A DNA stretch of 64,000 nt from Henriciella mobilis. Lineage in GTDB: Bacteria > Pseudomonadota > Alphaproteobacteria > Caulobacterales > Hyphomonadaceae. The translations under genes and the position numbers were made by a program. A model generated the notes under the pieces. That model saw only the letters and a program-made list of their open reading frames with translations. It was not told the origin of the DNA and searched no databases. The DNA lies in the NCBI RefSeq assembly GCF_003576315.1, contig NZ_QWFZ01000003.1:744001-808000 (forward strand), written 5' to 3'. Shown in pieces: positions 40,766-49,580 of the stretch (positions are counted from its first letter, which is position 1; the number at the start of each line of letters is the position of its first letter).

Positions 40766-42001
40766 GTGCTTTACACGCTGGTGGAAATGAACAAGGCGGC
40801 CATGGCGCCGTTACGGCTGCATGCCAAGGCGGCGCATTCAATCTGGACCTCGCCGACAAACCCCTTCCGTGAATCGCAGTTTGGACGGTCCATTTCGGCC
40901 GCGACGAGCGTGTTCGAGCGCGCCACCCGGTTTTATGGAAAGCCCGAGTGGCAGATCCCGACGACCGAGATCAATGGCCGTACGCTTGAAGTGACCCCGC
41001 GCACCGTCTGGGCATCGCCCTGGTGCCAGCTTGTCCATTTCGACACTGAAGACGCCCCGAAGAACCGGCCGGAACTGCTGATCGTCGCGCCGCTTTCAGG
41101 CCACTATGCGACGCTTCTGCGCGGTACGGTCGAGGCCTTCCTGCCGACACACGACGTCTACATTACGGACTGGACGGATGCGCGCATGGCGCCGATCTGG
41201 TTCGGCCGCTTCGATCTCGATGATTATATCGACCACATCCGCGACATGCTGGACTTCCTCGATGCTGGTGTTCACGTGCTGGCGGTCTGCCAGCCCGGCC
41301 CGCCGGTCCTTGCCGCGATCGCGATGATGGCCGAGGACGGCTCGCCGGACCTGCCGGCGACGATGACCTTCATGGGCTCGCCCATCGATGCGCGCCGCTC
41401 GCCGACCGTGCCGAACAAGCTGTCGGAAGAGCGCAGCCTCGACTGGTTCCGCTCCAAGATGATCCACACCGTGCCCGCGCCGTGGCCGGGTGCGTTCCGC
41501 CGGGTCTATCCGGGCTTTGTCCAGCTCACCTCCTTCATGCACATGAACTGGGATCGCCATGTCGATGCCCAGCACCGCTTCTTCGAGCACCTTGTCGAGG
41601 GCGACGAGGACAGCGCCGAAAAGCACAAGACTTTCTATGACGAATACCTGTCCGTGCTCGACCTGACCGAGGAGTTCTACATCCAGACCATCGAGCGCGT
41701 CTTCCAGAAGGCGCTGCTGGCGCGCGGCGAGTACCGCTATCGCGATGAGCGGCTGGTCAAGCCGGGCGCCATCGAGACGGTCGGCCTGATGACGGTCGAG
41801 GGTGAGCTGGACGACATTTCCGGTATTGGCCAGACGCAGGCTGCGCATGATCTCTGCACGCGCATCCCGGACAAGATGAAGGAAGACTACATCCAGCCGG
41901 GCGTTGGCCATTACGGCGTCTTCAACGGCTCACGCTTCCGCAAGGAAATCGTCCCACGCGTCATCAAGTTCCAGGAACACGTGACCGGATCGAAGAAGTA
42001 A
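40766..42001 (+). CDS. phaZ: Intracellular polyhydroxyalkanoate depolymerase
   Basis: This 411-residue cytoplasmic enzyme breaks down stored PHB/PHA granules. It starts MLYTLVEMNKAAMAPLRLHA, as family members do, and has GRTLEVTPRTVWASPWCQL, the nucleophile region VLAVCQPGPPVLA (Cys in place of the lipase Ser), DARRSPTVPNKL, HMNWDRHVDAQHRFFE and the C-terminal His in QPGVGHYGVFNGSRFR. GTG 40766 has GAGAGG 8 bp upstream. PhaR-like operators precede it, so it is probably repressed when granules are absent. No PHA synthase is in the window. Confidence 0.95.
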   Translation: MLYTLVEMNKAAMAPLRLHAKAAHSIWTSPTNPFRESQFGRSISAATSVFERATRFYGKPEWQIPTTEINGRTLEVTPRTVWASPWCQLVHFDTEDAPKNRPELLIVAPLSGHYATLLRGTVEAFLPTHDVYITDWTDARMAPIWFGRFDLDDYIDHIRDMLDFLDAGVHVLAVCQPGPPVLAAIAMMAEDGSPDLPATMTFMGSPIDARRSPTVPNKLSEERSLDWFRSKMIHTVPAPWPGAFRRVYPGFVQLTSFMHMNWDRHVDAQHRFFEHLVEGDEDSAEKHKTFYDEYLSVLDLTEEFYIQTIERVFQKALLARGEYRYRDERLVKPGAIETVGLMTVEGELDDISGIGQTQAAHDLCTRIPDKMKEDYIQPGVGHYGVFNGSRFRKEIVPRVIKFQEHVTGSKK

Positions 42002-42012
42002 GGGCCTGAACC

Positions 42013-42471
42013 TCACTCCCCCTGCGCGCGCACCTCGGCTTCGGCTTCCAGCGTCAGCGGTTCCTCGCGGCCTGCAACATCGAAATAGAAGGTGATGTTG
42101 GCCGTGTCGCCCGCTGCCAGCGCCTCATCGACGCCGAAGAACATCAGGTGGTCGCCGCCGCGGTCGAGTTTCAGCGTGTCGCCAGCCTTCAGGTCCCAGC
42201 CATCAACGGGGCGCATCTGCATCCGGTCGTCCACCATCGCCATGGAGTGGGTTTCGACGGTCGTGGCTACGTCGCTGCTGACCCCTGTCAGCCTTACATC
42301 GCCGCCCTCGACCGTTATCTCGATCCCGCCCATCGTGATGTCGCGCCCGGCAATCGGGGCCATGATGAAAGCATCCGTGTAGGACAGGACAGGCTCGCCA
42401 TCAGACGCGGTCGAGGCAGGCTGACAGGCCGCGAGCAGGGCGGGGGCGAGAAATAGGGCGGCGAGGCGCAT
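42013..42471 (-). CDS. PCu(A)C-type periplasmic copper chaperone lipoprotein
   Basis: This 152-residue lipoprotein (lipobox LLAAC) has the PCu(A)C copper-binding motif: H-x-M in VETHSMAM, then Met residues in RMQMRPV, and the distal H-x-M in GGDHLMFFGV. It probably hands Cu(I) to Sco or the CuA site of cytochrome oxidase; the sco gene lies about 1.3 kb away. Start 42471 is preferred because AAAAAGG is 9 bp upstream; ATG 42480 is too close. It follows trpS by 40 bp and may be the last gene of the long minus-strand series. Confidence 0.88.
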   Translation of the reverse strand: MRLAALFLAPALLAACQPASTASDGEPVLSYTDAFIMAPIAGRDITMGGIEITVEGGDVRLTGVSSDVATTVETHSMAMVDDRMQMRPVDGWDLKAGDTLKLDRGGDHLMFFGVDEALAAGDTANITFYFDVAGREEPLTLEAEAEVRAQGE

Positions 42472-42511
42472 GGGGGACATCCTTTTTGGAAGCCCCATGC
42501 ATCTCACGAGC

Positions 42512-43552
42512 TTATGGCCGCCAGAAGCCGACGATCTGCCGCACCTCATCCATGATCGGCTCGGCAATCGCATTGGCCTTCTCCGCACCCTTGCGCAGGG
42601 CCGCATCGATCTCGCCGGGATTGTCCATGAGCTCGCGCATGCGGGCCGTGATCGGCGACAGGTGATCGACCGCAAGCTCCGCCAGCGCCGGCTTGAACGT
42701 GCCAAAACCCTTGCCACCATATTCGGCCAGCACCTGCTCGTCACTCATATTGGCCAGCGCGCCGTAGATGCCGACGAGGTTGGCGACTTCCGGGCGGCCC
42801 TCGAGACCTTCGACATCGCTCGGCATGTCGCCCAGCGTATCGGTCTTGGACTTCTTTATCTTGCGCGCGATCGTGTCGGCATCGTCAATCAGGTTGATCC
42901 GCGAATTCTCCGCCGGATCGGATTTCGACATCTTCTTGGTGCCGTCCTTGAGGCTCATGATCCGCGCGCCGGGACCTTCGATCAGGGCTTCAGGCAGCGG
43001 GAAGAAATCGGGGGCGTCAAAGTCCCGGTTAAAACGGTCGGCAATGTTGCGCGACAGCTCGAGGTGCTGCTTCTGGTCCTCGCCGACAGGCACATGGGTC
43101 GCCTTGTAGGCAAGGATATCGGCCGCCTGCAGGACAGGATAGTTGAACAGGCCGACGGATGCGCGCTCGGCATCCTTGCCCGACTTCTCTTTGAACTGGA
43201 TCATTTTTTCGAGCCAGCCCATGCGCGCGACGCTGTCGAAGACCCAGGTCAGTTCGGTATGCGCGCGCACGGATGACTGTACGAAAAGTACTGATTTTTC
43301 CGGATCGACGCCGCTGGCCATCATGGCGGCCGCGATCTGGCGCGTCTGGTTTGCAAGCGCCTTTGTGTCGTACGGCATGGTGATGGCGTGCAGGTCGACG
43401 ACGCAGTAAACACACTCCCAGCCAGCATCCTGAAGCCTGGCGAATTTCTTCAGGGCACCGAGATAATTCCCCAGATGGAGGTTCCCGGTGGGCTGGATGC
43501 CGGAAAAGACCCGCTGGGGCCCGGCATAGGTCGAGGTCTGTTCGTCAGTCAT
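42512..43552 (-). CDS. trpS: Tryptophanyl-tRNA synthetase
   Basis: This 346-residue class I synthetase charges tRNA-Trp. The first signature HIGH is HLGN in [14 protein letters not shown], and the second is KMSKS in [29 protein letters not shown] and [15 protein letters not shown] are typical of bacterial TrpRS. It lies 50 bp after murJ on the same strand. Confidence 0.97.
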   Translation of the reverse strand: MTDEQTSTYAGPQRVFSGIQPTGNLHLGNYLGALKKFARLQDAGWECVYCVVDLHAITMPYDTKALANQTRQIAAAMMASGVDPEKSVLFVQSSVRAHTELTWVFDSVARMGWLEKMIQFKEKSGKDAERASVGLFNYPVLQAADILAYKATHVPVGEDQKQHLELSRNIADRFNRDFDAPDFFPLPEALIEGPGARIMSLKDGTKKMSKSDPAENSRINLIDDADTIARKIKKSKTDTLGDMPSDVEGLEGRPEVANLVGIYGALANMSDEQVLAEYGGKGFGTFKPALAELAVDHLSPITARMRELMDNPGEIDAALRKGAEKANAIAEPIMDEVRQIVGFWRP

Positions 43553-43602
43553 GCGCGGGCCAATAGCGCAAGCGCTCCGATACGCCTAGCCCCCGATTGC
43601 GC

Positions 43603-45156
43603 TCAGCCCTTTCGGGCGGGTTTCAGCTCGCTTGGCCGGATGGCGCCGAAGACGAGCGCGAAGACGCCATAGGCGAACAGGCCGGCAAAGCCGATCACGA
43701 CGGCGGCGAGGAATTTCGAGTCCAGCGTATAGCTCGCAATGAGGTCGGTCCGGGCCGCGAGATACCAGAGCAGGGCAGCGAGCGCGGCCGATGCCGCCAG
43801 TACCGATGCCAGCCGGCGGATGAGCTGCGCCCCCGGCGCATACCAGCTGCGCCGCCCGAGGCCGAGGAAGAGCAAGCCGGCATTTACCCAGGCCGCCGTG
43901 CTGGTCGCGATGGCAAGGCCCGGAAAGCCATCCATGCCCTGGGACTTGAGGAAGAAGAAAAGGCTCGCCCCGAGCACGGTGTTCACGCCCACCGAGACAA
44001 GCGAATAGGCCATGGGCGTCTTCGTGTCCTCGCGGGCGAAAAAGCCGGGTGCGAGCACCTTGATCAGGACAAAGGCCGGCACGCCCCAACCAAAGTGGAA
44101 AAGCGCGCGGGCGGTCTGGTGCGCGTCGGCGGAGGTGAAATCCCCACGCGTGAAGAAGCTGTCGACGAAGAGGAAGGGGGCGGCCATCAGCGCGGCAGCC
44201 GCCGGCACGGTCAGCGCCATGGCGAGGCCGACGCCATTGTCCATCACCGACTGGCTCTGGACCTGGTCGTCCGAGCGCGCCGCGCGCGACAGGCGCGGCA
44301 GGATGGCAAGCCCGACCGCGACGCCGACCAGTCCAAGCGGGAGCTGATACAGCCGGTCGGCGGAATAGAGCCATGTCTTCGCCCCGGTCTCGAAACTGGC
44401 GAGCGCCTGGCTGACGAGAATGTTGATCTGCATGCCGGAGGCCGCGATCGTGCCGGGCACCGCCAGCGCAGCGACCCGTTTCACGCCGGGGGTCAGCTTC
44501 GGAAAGCCAAGCCGCAGCCGGATCTTCTGGCGCGAGACGCCATACCAGAGCAGGGCGACCTGCAGGAGGCCGGCCACCGAAACAGCGACCGCCAGCGAGC
44601 GTGCCACTTCGTAGTTATTGCCGCCGATAAAGGCGCCAATGAGAAGGGAAAAATTCAGCAGGGTCGGCGCAGCCGCCGACATGGCGAACCGGCCGCCCGA
44701 ATTCAGGACACCCGACAAGAGCGCCGCAAGCGCCATGAAGGACAGGTACGGCATGGTGATCTGGGTCAGCAGGATCGCCAGCGGGAAATGCACCGGGTCA
44801 TTGCGATAGCCGCCATGCAGCAGGATCATGATCCAGGGCATGGCCACCTGCGCAATGACGACAAGAAAAGCCGTCACGGCAAACAGGCCGCGCAGCGTCT
44901 CCTCGGCCAGTCTCTTGGCCGCTTCCGGCCCCTCGGCCTCAAGCGTGCGCGAATAGGCCGGTACGAATGCCTGTGCGAAGGCGCCCTCCGCGAAGACGCG
45001 CCGGAACAGGTTCGGGAACATCAGCGCCGTGAAGAAAGCGTCGGCAACGGGCCCGGCGCCAAGCTTGGCAAGGATCACCACATCGCGCAGGAATCCGAGA
45101 AGCCGGCTGCCAAGCGTCCATGTCGACTGGGTCAGCGTGTTGCGCAGGACACTCAT
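43603..45156 (-). CDS. murJ: Lipid II flippase MurJ
   Basis: This 517-residue inner-membrane protein flips lipid II for peptidoglycan synthesis. It has about 14 helices and family segments STWTLGSRLLGFLRDVVILAK, ADAFFTALMFPNLFRRVFAEG, AFVPAYSR and ETGAKTWLYSADRLYQLPLGL, matching the MviN/MurJ pattern. It sits between glnD and trpS with gaps of 31 and 50 bp, a common order in alphaproteobacteria. Long plus-strand frames across it are antisense artefacts. Confidence 0.96.
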   Translation of the reverse strand: MSVLRNTLTQSTWTLGSRLLGFLRDVVILAKLGAGPVADAFFTALMFPNLFRRVFAEGAFAQAFVPAYSRTLEAEGPEAAKRLAEETLRGLFAVTAFLVVIAQVAMPWIMILLHGGYRNDPVHFPLAILLTQITMPYLSFMALAALLSGVLNSGGRFAMSAAAPTLLNFSLLIGAFIGGNNYEVARSLAVAVSVAGLLQVALLWYGVSRQKIRLRLGFPKLTPGVKRVAALAVPGTIAASGMQINILVSQALASFETGAKTWLYSADRLYQLPLGLVGVAVGLAILPRLSRAARSDDQVQSQSVMDNGVGLAMALTVPAAAALMAAPFLFVDSFFTRGDFTSADAHQTARALFHFGWGVPAFVLIKVLAPGFFAREDTKTPMAYSLVSVGVNTVLGASLFFFLKSQGMDGFPGLAIATSTAAWVNAGLLFLGLGRRSWYAPGAQLIRRLASVLAASAALAALLWYLAARTDLIASYTLDSKFLAAVVIGFAGLFAYGVFALVFGAIRPSELKPARKG

Positions 45157-45187
45157 GGACTGGCGGCGTTCCCTGTTCCGAGGCCGA

Positions 45188-48013
45188 TCAGAAACTGTCG
45201 GCGGCGTTGGCCTGTTTCAGGCTGCGCGCAGGTGTGCGCGGCGCATCCGGTTCATCGCGCTTGAGTACGGCGAGAAGTTGCTCCTGAAGTGATTCCTTGC
45301 GGGCATCGTCATAATTTTCGGGCAGCTGGACATAGAACGCATCGAAGACGCGCTCGCCATAGCTGCCGACATGCGCCGAATGGATGGAGATGTTCTCTTC
45401 AGCCAGGACGCCCGCCACATCATGCAACAGGCCGGGACGGTCGCGCCCGGCAATGTCGATGACGGTGTAGTCGGAGGAGACCGAGTCGTCGATCTTGACC
45501 TGCGGAATGACGAGGAAAGCCGCTTCGCGCCGTGACGAGCTGTTCGGGATCGCCTTGATCGGTGCGTCACTCGTGAAGACGCGGCGCACTTCTTCTTCCA
45601 GCCGCGCCAGACGGCCCGGATCGCCGGCCGCGAAGACCCCGCCCTTGCCGTCCTGCAGGATGAAGACGTCGACGATGAAGCCGGATGGGCCGGTATAGAC
45701 CTGCGCGGAGACGACGTTTGCGCCTTGTGCGGCGATGGTCCCGGCCAGCTTGGCGAACAGGCCGAGCCGGTCATGGCCGGCGACCAGCAGTGACACCCCG
45801 CCGCCATCCTCGCGCACCTTGGCCGAGATGACGGGCGTTTCGCCCTCTGCCAGCTTGCGGGCATGGTCCTCCAGCACATCGACGTCGAAGCCTGTCCAGT
45901 AGGACGGGTCCATCTCCTGCATCACTTCAGGGATCTGGCCGACGCGGTTCATCAGGGCTTCGCGATTGACCGTGGCGCGTCCGGCCAGTTCGCGGGCCAC
46001 GCTGCGCTCGTCCGTGCGTCCGCCGCGCAGGGCCGCTTCGGTATTATGGTAGAGATCTTCCAGCAGCTGACCCTTCCAGGCATTCCAGATGCCGGGGCCG
46101 ACCGCGCGAATGTCCGCAATCGTCAGGATGTAGAGCAGGCGCAGGCGCTCGACCGATCCGACCAGGGCGGCGAAGCGCACAATCGTGCTCGGATCGGCAA
46201 TGTCGCGCTTCTGGGCAGTCTCGCTCATTTCGAGGTGGTGGCCGACCAGCCAGGCGATCAGGTCCACCTCCGCATCCGGCAGACCGAGGCGCTTGCCGGC
46301 CTGCGTCGAGGTCTTCATGCCCTCGACCTGCTGGTCGCCATGGCCCTTGCCGGTATCGTGCAGCAGCATGGCGAGGTAGAGCACAAGCTTGTTGTCGATT
46401 TTCTGGAACAGGCGGTGGGCCAGTTCGAACCCTTCGCCGCCCTTGCGGTCCATCTCGGCAATGTACTCGACCGCGCGGATCGTGTGCTCGTCCACCGTGA
46501 AGTGGTGGTACATGTTGAACTGGGTCTGCGCGACAATGCCGCCGAACTCCGGCAGGAACCGGCCGAGCACGTCGGCATCGTTCATCCGCCGCAGGGCAAG
46601 GCCGGGATCCGTGCCGTCGACCAGCAGGTTGAGGAAGGCGTCGCGCATCGCCGGATTGAGGCGTGTCTTCGGATTGATCAGCTTCGATTTGCGCGCCGCC
46701 ATCGTCATCGCGTCGGGATGGATGTCGTAGGCGGTCTCGTCCGCAATCGCGAACAGGCGGATCAGGTTTTCCGGATGCTTGTCGAAGACCTGCACCCCCG
46801 TGACATTGATGCGCCCGCCATCGATGACGAACCCCTCCTGGGCGAGCGGCTTTGGCGCTCCGGCGGGAATGAAGCGGCGCCAGCCCTCGGGCTTCTTGAT
46901 CTGTTCGGCCTCCAGCTTGGCGGCGAGGATGCGTGTCAGGTTGCCAACATCCTTGGCGACGAGGAAATAGTGCTTCATGAAGCGCTCGACGCCGAGCTGG
47001 CCGGACCGGTCGCGATAGCCCATGCGGGAGGCGATTTCCGGCTGCATGTCGAAGCTGAGGCGCTCCTCGGCGCGGCCCGTCAGGTAGTGGAGGTGGCAGC
47101 GCACCGTCCAGAGGAAGCGGGCGGCGCGGTTGAACACCGTCTCCTCGTGCGAGGTGAACGGACCATTTTCCATCACCTCTTCCAGCGACTCGCCGCCATA
47201 GAGGTGCTTGGTGATCCAGAACAGCGTCTGCAGGTCGCGCAGCCCGCCCTTGCCTTCCTTCACATTCGGCTCAACGACATAACGGCTATTGCCCTGCTTG
47301 GCATGGCGCGCATCGCGTTCGGCCAGCTTGTCGGCGATGAATTCGGCCTGGTGGCCTTCGATCGCCTGCTCGCGGAATTTCTCTTCGGTTTCGCGGGCGA
47401 GGTCCTCGTCGCCGAACAGGAAGCGTGAATCGAGCAGCGAGGTCTTGATCGTCACATCCTGCTTCGACAGGCGGATGCATTCTTCCGGCGTGCGGAAGGC
47501 ATGACCGACCTTCAGCCCCATGTCCCAGATGGCGTAGAGCATGTATTCGATCACGCTCTCGGCATGGGCGGAGGCCTTGTAGGGCCGGATGAAGAGCAGG
47601 TCGATATCGCTCGATGGCGCCAGCACGCCGCGTCCATAACCGCCCGTGGCAAAGACGGCGAGCCGTTCGCCTTCAGTGGGATTGCGGGCCCGGTGGACGT
47701 GAACCGTCACATAATCGTACAGCGCATGCAGGACTTCATCCTGCACGGCTGCCAGCAGCCGCGCCGTATCGAGACCGTCAGCCCCCTGCTGCAGGCGTTC
47801 CTGCGCAATCATCCGCCCACGGAAGAGGGCGCCGTGCAGGTGGTTCAGCACTTCCTTGCGGGCGGCCTGCTCGTCGCCGAGATTGTCGAGGAAGGTCGTC
47901 GTCAGCTTCACCCGCAGGGCGCGGCCGTCGATGATATTGGAAATCTTCCACTTGTTCGGCCAGGCCTTGCTCGGCAGCTTGCGGTGGACGAGGGAATTGC
48001 TGGTCTCGGTCAT
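45188..48013 (-). CDS. glnD: [Protein-PII] uridylyltransferase / uridylyl-removing enzyme
   Basis: This 941-residue enzyme senses glutamine and adds or removes UMP on PII proteins. The nucleotidyltransferase domain has FATGGYGRGVLAPSSDIDLLF, the HD domain for deuridylylation has LHDTGKGHGDQQVEG and HHFTVDEHTIRAVEY, and two C-terminal ACT domains (around GHDRLGLFAKLAGTIAAQGA and AGRDRPGLLHDVAGVLAEEN) bind glutamine. All parts are intact. It is followed by murJ. Confidence 0.97.
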   Translation of the reverse strand: MTETSNSLVHRKLPSKAWPNKWKISNIIDGRALRVKLTTTFLDNLGDEQAARKEVLNHLHGALFRGRMIAQERLQQGADGLDTARLLAAVQDEVLHALYDYVTVHVHRARNPTEGERLAVFATGGYGRGVLAPSSDIDLLFIRPYKASAHAESVIEYMLYAIWDMGLKVGHAFRTPEECIRLSKQDVTIKTSLLDSRFLFGDEDLARETEEKFREQAIEGHQAEFIADKLAERDARHAKQGNSRYVVEPNVKEGKGGLRDLQTLFWITKHLYGGESLEEVMENGPFTSHEETVFNRAARFLWTVRCHLHYLTGRAEERLSFDMQPEIASRMGYRDRSGQLGVERFMKHYFLVAKDVGNLTRILAAKLEAEQIKKPEGWRRFIPAGAPKPLAQEGFVIDGGRINVTGVQVFDKHPENLIRLFAIADETAYDIHPDAMTMAARKSKLINPKTRLNPAMRDAFLNLLVDGTDPGLALRRMNDADVLGRFLPEFGGIVAQTQFNMYHHFTVDEHTIRAVEYIAEMDRKGGEGFELAHRLFQKIDNKLVLYLAMLLHDTGKGHGDQQVEGMKTSTQAGKRLGLPDAEVDLIAWLVGHHLEMSETAQKRDIADPSTIVRFAALVGSVERLRLLYILTIADIRAVGPGIWNAWKGQLLEDLYHNTEAALRGGRTDERSVARELAGRATVNREALMNRVGQIPEVMQEMDPSYWTGFDVDVLEDHARKLAEGETPVISAKVREDGGGVSLLVAGHDRLGLFAKLAGTIAAQGANVVSAQVYTGPSGFIVDVFILQDGKGGVFAAGDPGRLARLEEEVRRVFTSDAPIKAIPNSSSRREAAFLVIPQVKIDDSVSSDYTVIDIAGRDRPGLLHDVAGVLAEENISIHSAHVGSYGERVFDAFYVQLPENYDDARKESLQEQLLAVLKRDEPDAPRTPARSLKQANAADSF

Positions 48014-48068
48014 ATCGCCCTATGTAGCGCGAATCTCACCGCTGTGACCAGCGAGCATTCAGCCGCGA

Positions 48069-48878
48069 TCAGAGGGCCGACCGGCGCAGGGAGATCAGGG
48101 CCTGCTCGAAGAGCGGCTCGCTGGCGGCGCAGGCAATCTGCGAGCCGAGCTTCGCCTCGTTTCCGCGCCAGTCACGGGCAATCCCGCCTGCGCCCCGCAC
48201 AACCGGGATCAGCGCGGCCACGTCATGGGCCTGCAACCCGGTCTCGCAGACAAGGTCGACCGAGCCGCTGGCAAGGCGCGCATAGGCATAGGCGTCGAGG
48301 CCATAGCGCGAGACGCGGGCGGTGTGGCGCAAATGGGTCCAGGCGCCCTGTTCGGCCGGGGTCATGATGAAGGGGTCGGTGGTCGCGATGATGGCGTCGC
48401 GAAGGTCGTTGCATTGAGAGACGCGAAGCTGGGTGCGCGCGGTGGCCGTTTCCAGGAATGTGCCCGCGGGCGAGCCGACATAGCGTTCCCCCAAAAAGGG
48501 CTGGTCGATCATGCCAAGGACGGGATCGCCCTCCGGGTCGACCAGCGCGATGAGGGTGGTCCAGACGGGCAGTCCGGCAATGAAGGCACGGGTGCCGTCG
48601 ATCGGGTCGATCAGCCATGTCCAGCCGGACGGGCCTTCATGACGGCCGAATTCCTCGCCATCGATGCCATCATCGGGACGCTCGGCGGCAAGAATGTCGC
48701 GGATGGCCTGTTCGGCGGCCTTGTCGGCAAGCGTGACCGGATCGTAGGACGCGCCCCGGCCGCCCTTGTTCTCGGTTGCAACACCCGCGCGGAAGTGGGG
48801 CTGAATCGCAGACCAAGCCGCTCGTGCGAGCCGCCTGGCCAGATCAAGTGAGGCTGTTTCGTCGAAACCTGTCTGCAT
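48069..48878 (-). CDS. hisN: Inositol-phosphatase-fold histidinol-phosphatase
   Basis: This 269-residue Mg-dependent phosphatase of the inositol monophosphatase fold resembles HisN of Actinobacteria and alphaproteobacteria, the histidinol-phosphate phosphatase of histidine synthesis. Motifs: DPVTLADKAAEQAI, GEEFGRHEGPSGWTWLIDPIDGTRAFI with the metal-binding Asp residues, and the C-terminal ETGLQAHDVAALIPVVRGAGG. Inositol-1-phosphatase or another sugar phosphatase is possible. It lies 44 bp after the xre gene. Confidence 0.88.
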   Translation of the reverse strand: MQTGFDETASLDLARRLARAAWSAIQPHFRAGVATENKGGRGASYDPVTLADKAAEQAIRDILAAERPDDGIDGEEFGRHEGPSGWTWLIDPIDGTRAFIAGLPVWTTLIALVDPEGDPVLGMIDQPFLGERYVGSPAGTFLETATARTQLRVSQCNDLRDAIIATTDPFIMTPAEQGAWTHLRHTARVSRYGLDAYAYARLASGSVDLVCETGLQAHDVAALIPVVRGAGGIARDWRGNEAKLGSQIACAASEPLFEQALISLRRSAL

Positions 48879-48922
48879 GAAGAGCGGCTTTGGGCCAGCC
48901 GCCCGTCAGCGTCAAGACAGCA

Positions 48923-49315
48923 TCAGGCAGCGCCGGAGTCGTTCTGGTCGCTTTCCAGCGCCTTGGCGAGGTCCAGCAGGCGGCGGCGCGGACGCTCACC
49001 GAGCCGGTAATAGGCGCGAACCAGTTCCAGCGTTTCCTTCTGGCTCAGAATGTCCCCGTCGAGCCGTTCGGCATCATTGGCCGCGAGCAGGTCGTCGCCC
49101 TCCATGCCGTCGAAGAAATACTGAACAGCGACGTTCAGGGCCTTCGCCAGGTCATACAGCCTGGAAGAGGTCATGCGGTTGGCGCCGCACTCATATTTCT
49201 GGATTTGTTGAAAACGCACGCCAACCTGGCTTGCGAGTTCCTGCTGCGTTAGTCCCAGCAATCTGCGACGCCGGCGCAATCTCTTGCCTACGTGCAGATC
49301 CGTCGTGTCCGTCAT
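48923..49315 (-). CDS. XRE-family transcriptional regulator (PraR/SinR-like)
   Basis: This 130-residue regulator has a basic N-terminal arm and a five-helix HTH, RLLGLTQQELASQVGVRFQQ then IQKYECGANRMTSSRLYDLA, typical of alphaproteobacterial PraR/PhrR-like repressors linked to biofilm or quorum traits. A C-terminal helix (LVRAYYRLGERPRRRLLDLA) probably mediates dimerisation. Start 49315 has GGGGAG 6-7 bp upstream; the longer upstream frame is not supported. It is the first gene of the minus-strand series leading to hisN-glnD-murJ-trpS. A candidate sRNA starts 166 bp away in the other direction. Confidence 0.9.
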   Translation of the reverse strand: MTDTTDLHVGKRLRRRRRLLGLTQQELASQVGVRFQQIQKYECGANRMTSSRLYDLAKALNVAVQYFFDGMEGDDLLAANDAERLDGDILSQKETLELVRAYYRLGERPRRRLLDLAKALESDQNDSGAA

Positions 49316-49446
49316 GTGCGGCTCCCCTAGCTTCCGGACCCGAGTCCCGGTTTGAACAGTCTGGGGAACGGGGTGAGCAAGCTCCGTGCCGGATGGGTTG
49401 TGCCAGCTTGTCGCATGCATTTTTGCAGGGATTGCACATTTCGCAC

Positions 49447-49474
49447 TTGCATTTTGTGCGCCGCACAATATTGT
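49447..49474 (+). promoter_or_regulatory. Candidate sigma-70 promoter of the sRNA
   Basis: TTGCAT at 49447-49452 is followed after 16 bp by TATTGT at 49469-49474. It fits the housekeeping consensus at four bases in each hexamer and predicts transcription from about 49481, directly before the first hairpin of the sRNA candidate. Confidence 0.5.
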
Positions 49475-49480
49475 AGGTAT

Positions 49481-49560
49481 CAGCACTGCGGTGCTAACGC
49501 CTTCTGGCGTTTCCTCCCTTTACCTTATTGGCCGTGCCGCTTTGGCACGGCCCTTTTTTT
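49481..49560 (+). ncRNA. Candidate trans-acting small RNA with exposed CCTCCC segment
   Basis: About 80 nt with no good reading frame show ordered RNA structure: hairpin AGCAC-TGCG-GTGCT (49482-49495), hairpin AACGCC-TTCT-GGCGTT (49496-49511), an unpaired C/T-rich stretch TCCTCCCTTTACC (49512-49524), and a strong terminator GGCCGTGCC-GCTTT-GGCACGGCC (49530-49552) followed by seven Ts. The CCTCCC segment could pair with Shine-Dalgarno sequences, as in known C-rich alphaproteobacterial sRNAs. A promoter lies at the right place. The neighbouring genes both run on the minus strand, so the terminator serves no coding gene. I do not recognise the family. Confidence 0.68.
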
Positions 49561-49580
49561 ATCTGGTCAGGGAATATCGC

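Noticed and set aside
43597..45264. 555-residue plus-strand frame
   Set aside because: It is exactly antisense to murJ, with low-complexity charged composition typical of high-GC antisense frames.
45863..47428. 521-residue plus-strand frame
   Set aside because: It is antisense to glnD, which has complete nucleotidyltransferase, HD and ACT domains on the other strand.
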